From: Bacteroidaceae bacterium
Lineage (GTDB): Bacteria > Bacteroidota > Bacteroidia > Bacteroidales > Bacteroidaceae
Assembly: GCA_016292545.1 (NCBI GenBank)
Contig: JAEDIG010000126.1
Location: forward strand, 1 to 7,256
Direction of reading: 5' to 3'
DNA: 7,256 nucleotides
This document shows, piece after piece, positions 6,123 through 7,256 of the stretch. Made by a program: the position numbers and the translations under genes. Within the stretch, counting starts at the first letter, position 1, and every line of letters begins with the position of its first letter. The notes under the pieces are model-generated. The model was not told the origin of the DNA. It ran no database searches and was given only the letters and a program-made list of their open reading frames with translations.

Positions 6123-6995
6123 ATGTGTGCCCGTTACAATAGTTTCACGCGAATCCCTGTGGCCGAGCTCATTTCCTATCTCGACAACCAGGGCAACCTC
6201 ACCACGCTGTCCAGCACCTGCGGCATGCTGCTCTGCACACGTGGCGAGGCCACTTTCCGCATGGCCAATCTCACGTGCCGCCTGCAGGCCTCCCACATCT
6301 GTCTCTACCGTCCTGCCACGCGTGCCCATGTCATCAGCATCAGCCCGGATTTCGAGGCCATTGTGTTCAAGTCCACCCTCGATTTTGTGCTCCCGGTCAT
6401 CGAGCAGGCGCTCAGCGGCCGCGATGTGGCGGTGCTGGCCGATGCGCCTTGCGTGCAGCTGCTTCCCGGGGAGTATGCGCTGGTCAGGCAGCAGATTTCT
6501 GTCCTCATCCACGGCCTATCGCGTATCGAGCGTCTGCCCGAGGATGCGCCTGCCTTGCCCCTGCTCCGCCATGCTGCCGACAATCTGGGCCGTTCGCTGC
6601 TCTTCCTGGTGTTCTTTCTCTATGTGCAGCATCGTCCCGCCCATGCTTCCCCTCCCCAGGGCGGCGACCTCATCGTGCACCGCTTCATGCTCGACCTCAT
6701 CCAGTTCTACAAGCAGCAGCGCCAGGTGGAGTTCTATGCTGCCCGCCAGCACCTGTCGCCCCGCTATTTTTCCTCCGTCATCAAGGAGCACACGGGTGAC
6801 CCTGCTTTGCGCTGGATAGTCAACTATGTGATCAGCGGCCTCAAACAGGCGTTGTCCGACCCTTCCCAGTCGATGAAGTCCATTGCTGCTGCCTACCATT
6901 TCTCTTCTGCCACCCTGCTTTCCCGCTATTTCCGGCAGTACACGGGCATCTCGCCCCGTGCCTTCCGCAGTGGGGTGTTGGCTGGCGGCGGGTAG
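6123..6995 (+). CDS. AraC-family transcriptional regulator, divergent to the efflux operon
   Basis: This 290-residue protein has an N-terminal sensor-like region (about 15-100) of the beta-rich type found in Bacteroidota AraC proteins and a C-terminal AraC DNA-binding domain with two helix-turn-helix units. The first unit is around 203-222 (EFYAARQHLSPRYFSSVIKE) and the second around 252-272 (KSIAAAYHFSSATLLSRYFR), followed by the family ending YTGISPRAFR. A linker (about 140-185) joins them. All six Cys (2, 33, 38, 52, 60, 110) lie outside the DNA-binding domain. ATG 6123 is the first possible start, since an in-frame stop lies at 6087. GTG 6159 (residue 13) is an alternative that would give a leader of about 40 bases. 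Divergent placement next to a complete pump operon suggests it controls that operon, and perhaps itself, in response to a small molecule. Whether it activates or represses, and its ligand, are unknown. Confidence 0.93.
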   Translation: MCARYNSFTRIPVAELISYLDNQGNLTTLSSTCGMLLCTRGEATFRMANLTCRLQASHICLYRPATRAHVISISPDFEAIVFKSTLDFVLPVIEQALSGRDVAVLADAPCVQLLPGEYALVRQQISVLIHGLSRIERLPEDAPALPLLRHAADNLGRSLLFLVFFLYVQHRPAHASPPQGGDLIVHRFMLDLIQFYKQQRQVEFYAARQHLSPRYFSSVIKEHTGDPALRWIVNYVISGLKQALSDPSQSMKSIAAAYHFSSATLLSRYFRQYTGISPRAFRSGVLAGGG

Positions 6996-7009
6996 CAGCG
7001 CCGCTTTTT
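6985..7009 (+). terminator. intrinsic terminator of the regulator gene
   Basis: GCGGCG (6985-6990) pairs perfectly with CGCCGC (6999-7004) around an 8-base loop and is followed at once by five T (7005-7009). The stop codon TAG (6993-6995) lies inside the loop and the left arm encodes the Gly-rich C-terminus, so terminator and coding sequence overlap. Confidence 0.75.
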
Positions 7010-7256
7010 GCATGGCTGGGTGTAGGAACGGAATCTTGACAAAACGGTGCCAAAAACATGCTATAACAAATTCATAGAATAGAAGGCGGGTTGGGCGTAA
7101 AAACAGCCCTCTTTTACCCTGTCTCATATTTGTCCGAACGGCAAGAGAAAAGAATCTTCGCCCAGGAGGCCAAATAGAAAGGTCAAAATCTTCATTTCTC
7201 CCTCCATTTTCCCCCGTTTCCCTTGTCTGTCTCGGAATAAAAGCGTAGCTTTGCAA
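7010..7256. other. intergenic region without a convincing gene
   Basis: This stretch is richer in A and T than the genes around it and has no open frame on either strand with a recognisable protein. A minus-strand frame entering from the right edge is open throughout, but its translation resembles no family I know and it runs on antisense to the regulator gene. The only supported signal is the outward promoter at the far right. Confidence 0.6.
7222..7253 (+). promoter_or_regulatory. Bacteroidota-type promoter reading out of the window
   Basis: TAGCTTTG (7246-7253) is a perfect TAnnTTTG -7 box. CTTG (7222-7225) sits 20 bases upstream, matching three of four bases of the -33 TTTG at the usual spacing. 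The A-rich run before the -7 box is typical of such promoters. It should drive a rightward gene that begins beyond position 7256. Confidence 0.6.

Noticed and set aside
5565..6512. Minus-strand open frame of 315 codons across the intergenic region
   Set aside because: It crosses both divergent promoters and overlaps the adaptor in another frame and the regulator antisense. The adaptor and regulator have clear homology and explain the sequence.
7036..7067. E. coli-like TTGACA (7036-7041) and TATAAC (7062-7067) pair
   Set aside because: The spacer is 20 bases, too long for sigma-70, and the surrounding promoters are of the Bacteroidota type. No gene follows within range.
7093..7115. GGGC/GCCC hairpin followed by a T-rich run downstream of the regulator
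   Set aside because: The stem is only 4 bp with a 9-base loop and an imperfect T-run. A far better terminator already lies at 6985-7009.
6516..7256. Minus-strand open frame of 246 codons at the right edge
   Set aside because: Half of it is antisense to the AraC DNA-binding domain and the rest has no recognisable features. It also runs against the outward promoter at 7222-7253.

Overview
The window looks like chromosomal DNA from a member of the Bacteroidota, most likely the order Bacteroidales. Three upstream regions carry a -7 box of the Bacteroidota form TAnnTTTG instead of an E. coli-type -10, most starts lack a Shine-Dalgarno sequence, and the AraC-type regulator resembles the divergent AraC family common in Bacteroides and Prevotella. 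The genes are rich in G and C and the intergenic DNA is clearly richer in A and T. This might suggest a high-GC Prevotellaceae-like genome, but genus cannot be settled from this window.

Layout, left to right. Positions 1-375 (+) hold the 3' end of an RlpA-like double-psi beta-barrel cell-wall protein whose start lies outside the window. It meets, tail to tail with a 4-base overlap, a three-gene operon on the minus strand. In transcription order the operon is a periplasmic adaptor lipoprotein (5950-4895), an RND inner-membrane pump of 1046 residues (4898-1758) and a TolC-type outer-membrane factor (1742-372). The first two genes overlap by 4 bases (ATGA) and the last two are 15 bases apart. 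Together they encode a complete tripartite efflux pump across the inner membrane, periplasm and outer membrane.

Facing the operon across 172 bp is an AraC-family regulator (6123-6995, +), the natural candidate for its local controller. The shared intergenic region has a good promoter for the pump, direct and inverted repeats next to its -33 element that could be operators, and a strong -7 box almost touching the regulator's ATG. The regulator ends in an intrinsic terminator whose loop contains the stop codon. The last 247 bases have no convincing gene and finish with a promoter pointing out of the window.

I see no mobile element, CRISPR array, RNA gene or clearly new system. The points worth checking are regulatory (operator repeats, a possibly leaderless regulator mRNA, an unusual Shine-Dalgarno) and a few protein details: the pump's altered proton-relay residues, a possible lipobox in the outer-membrane factor, and a possible insertion in the pump.
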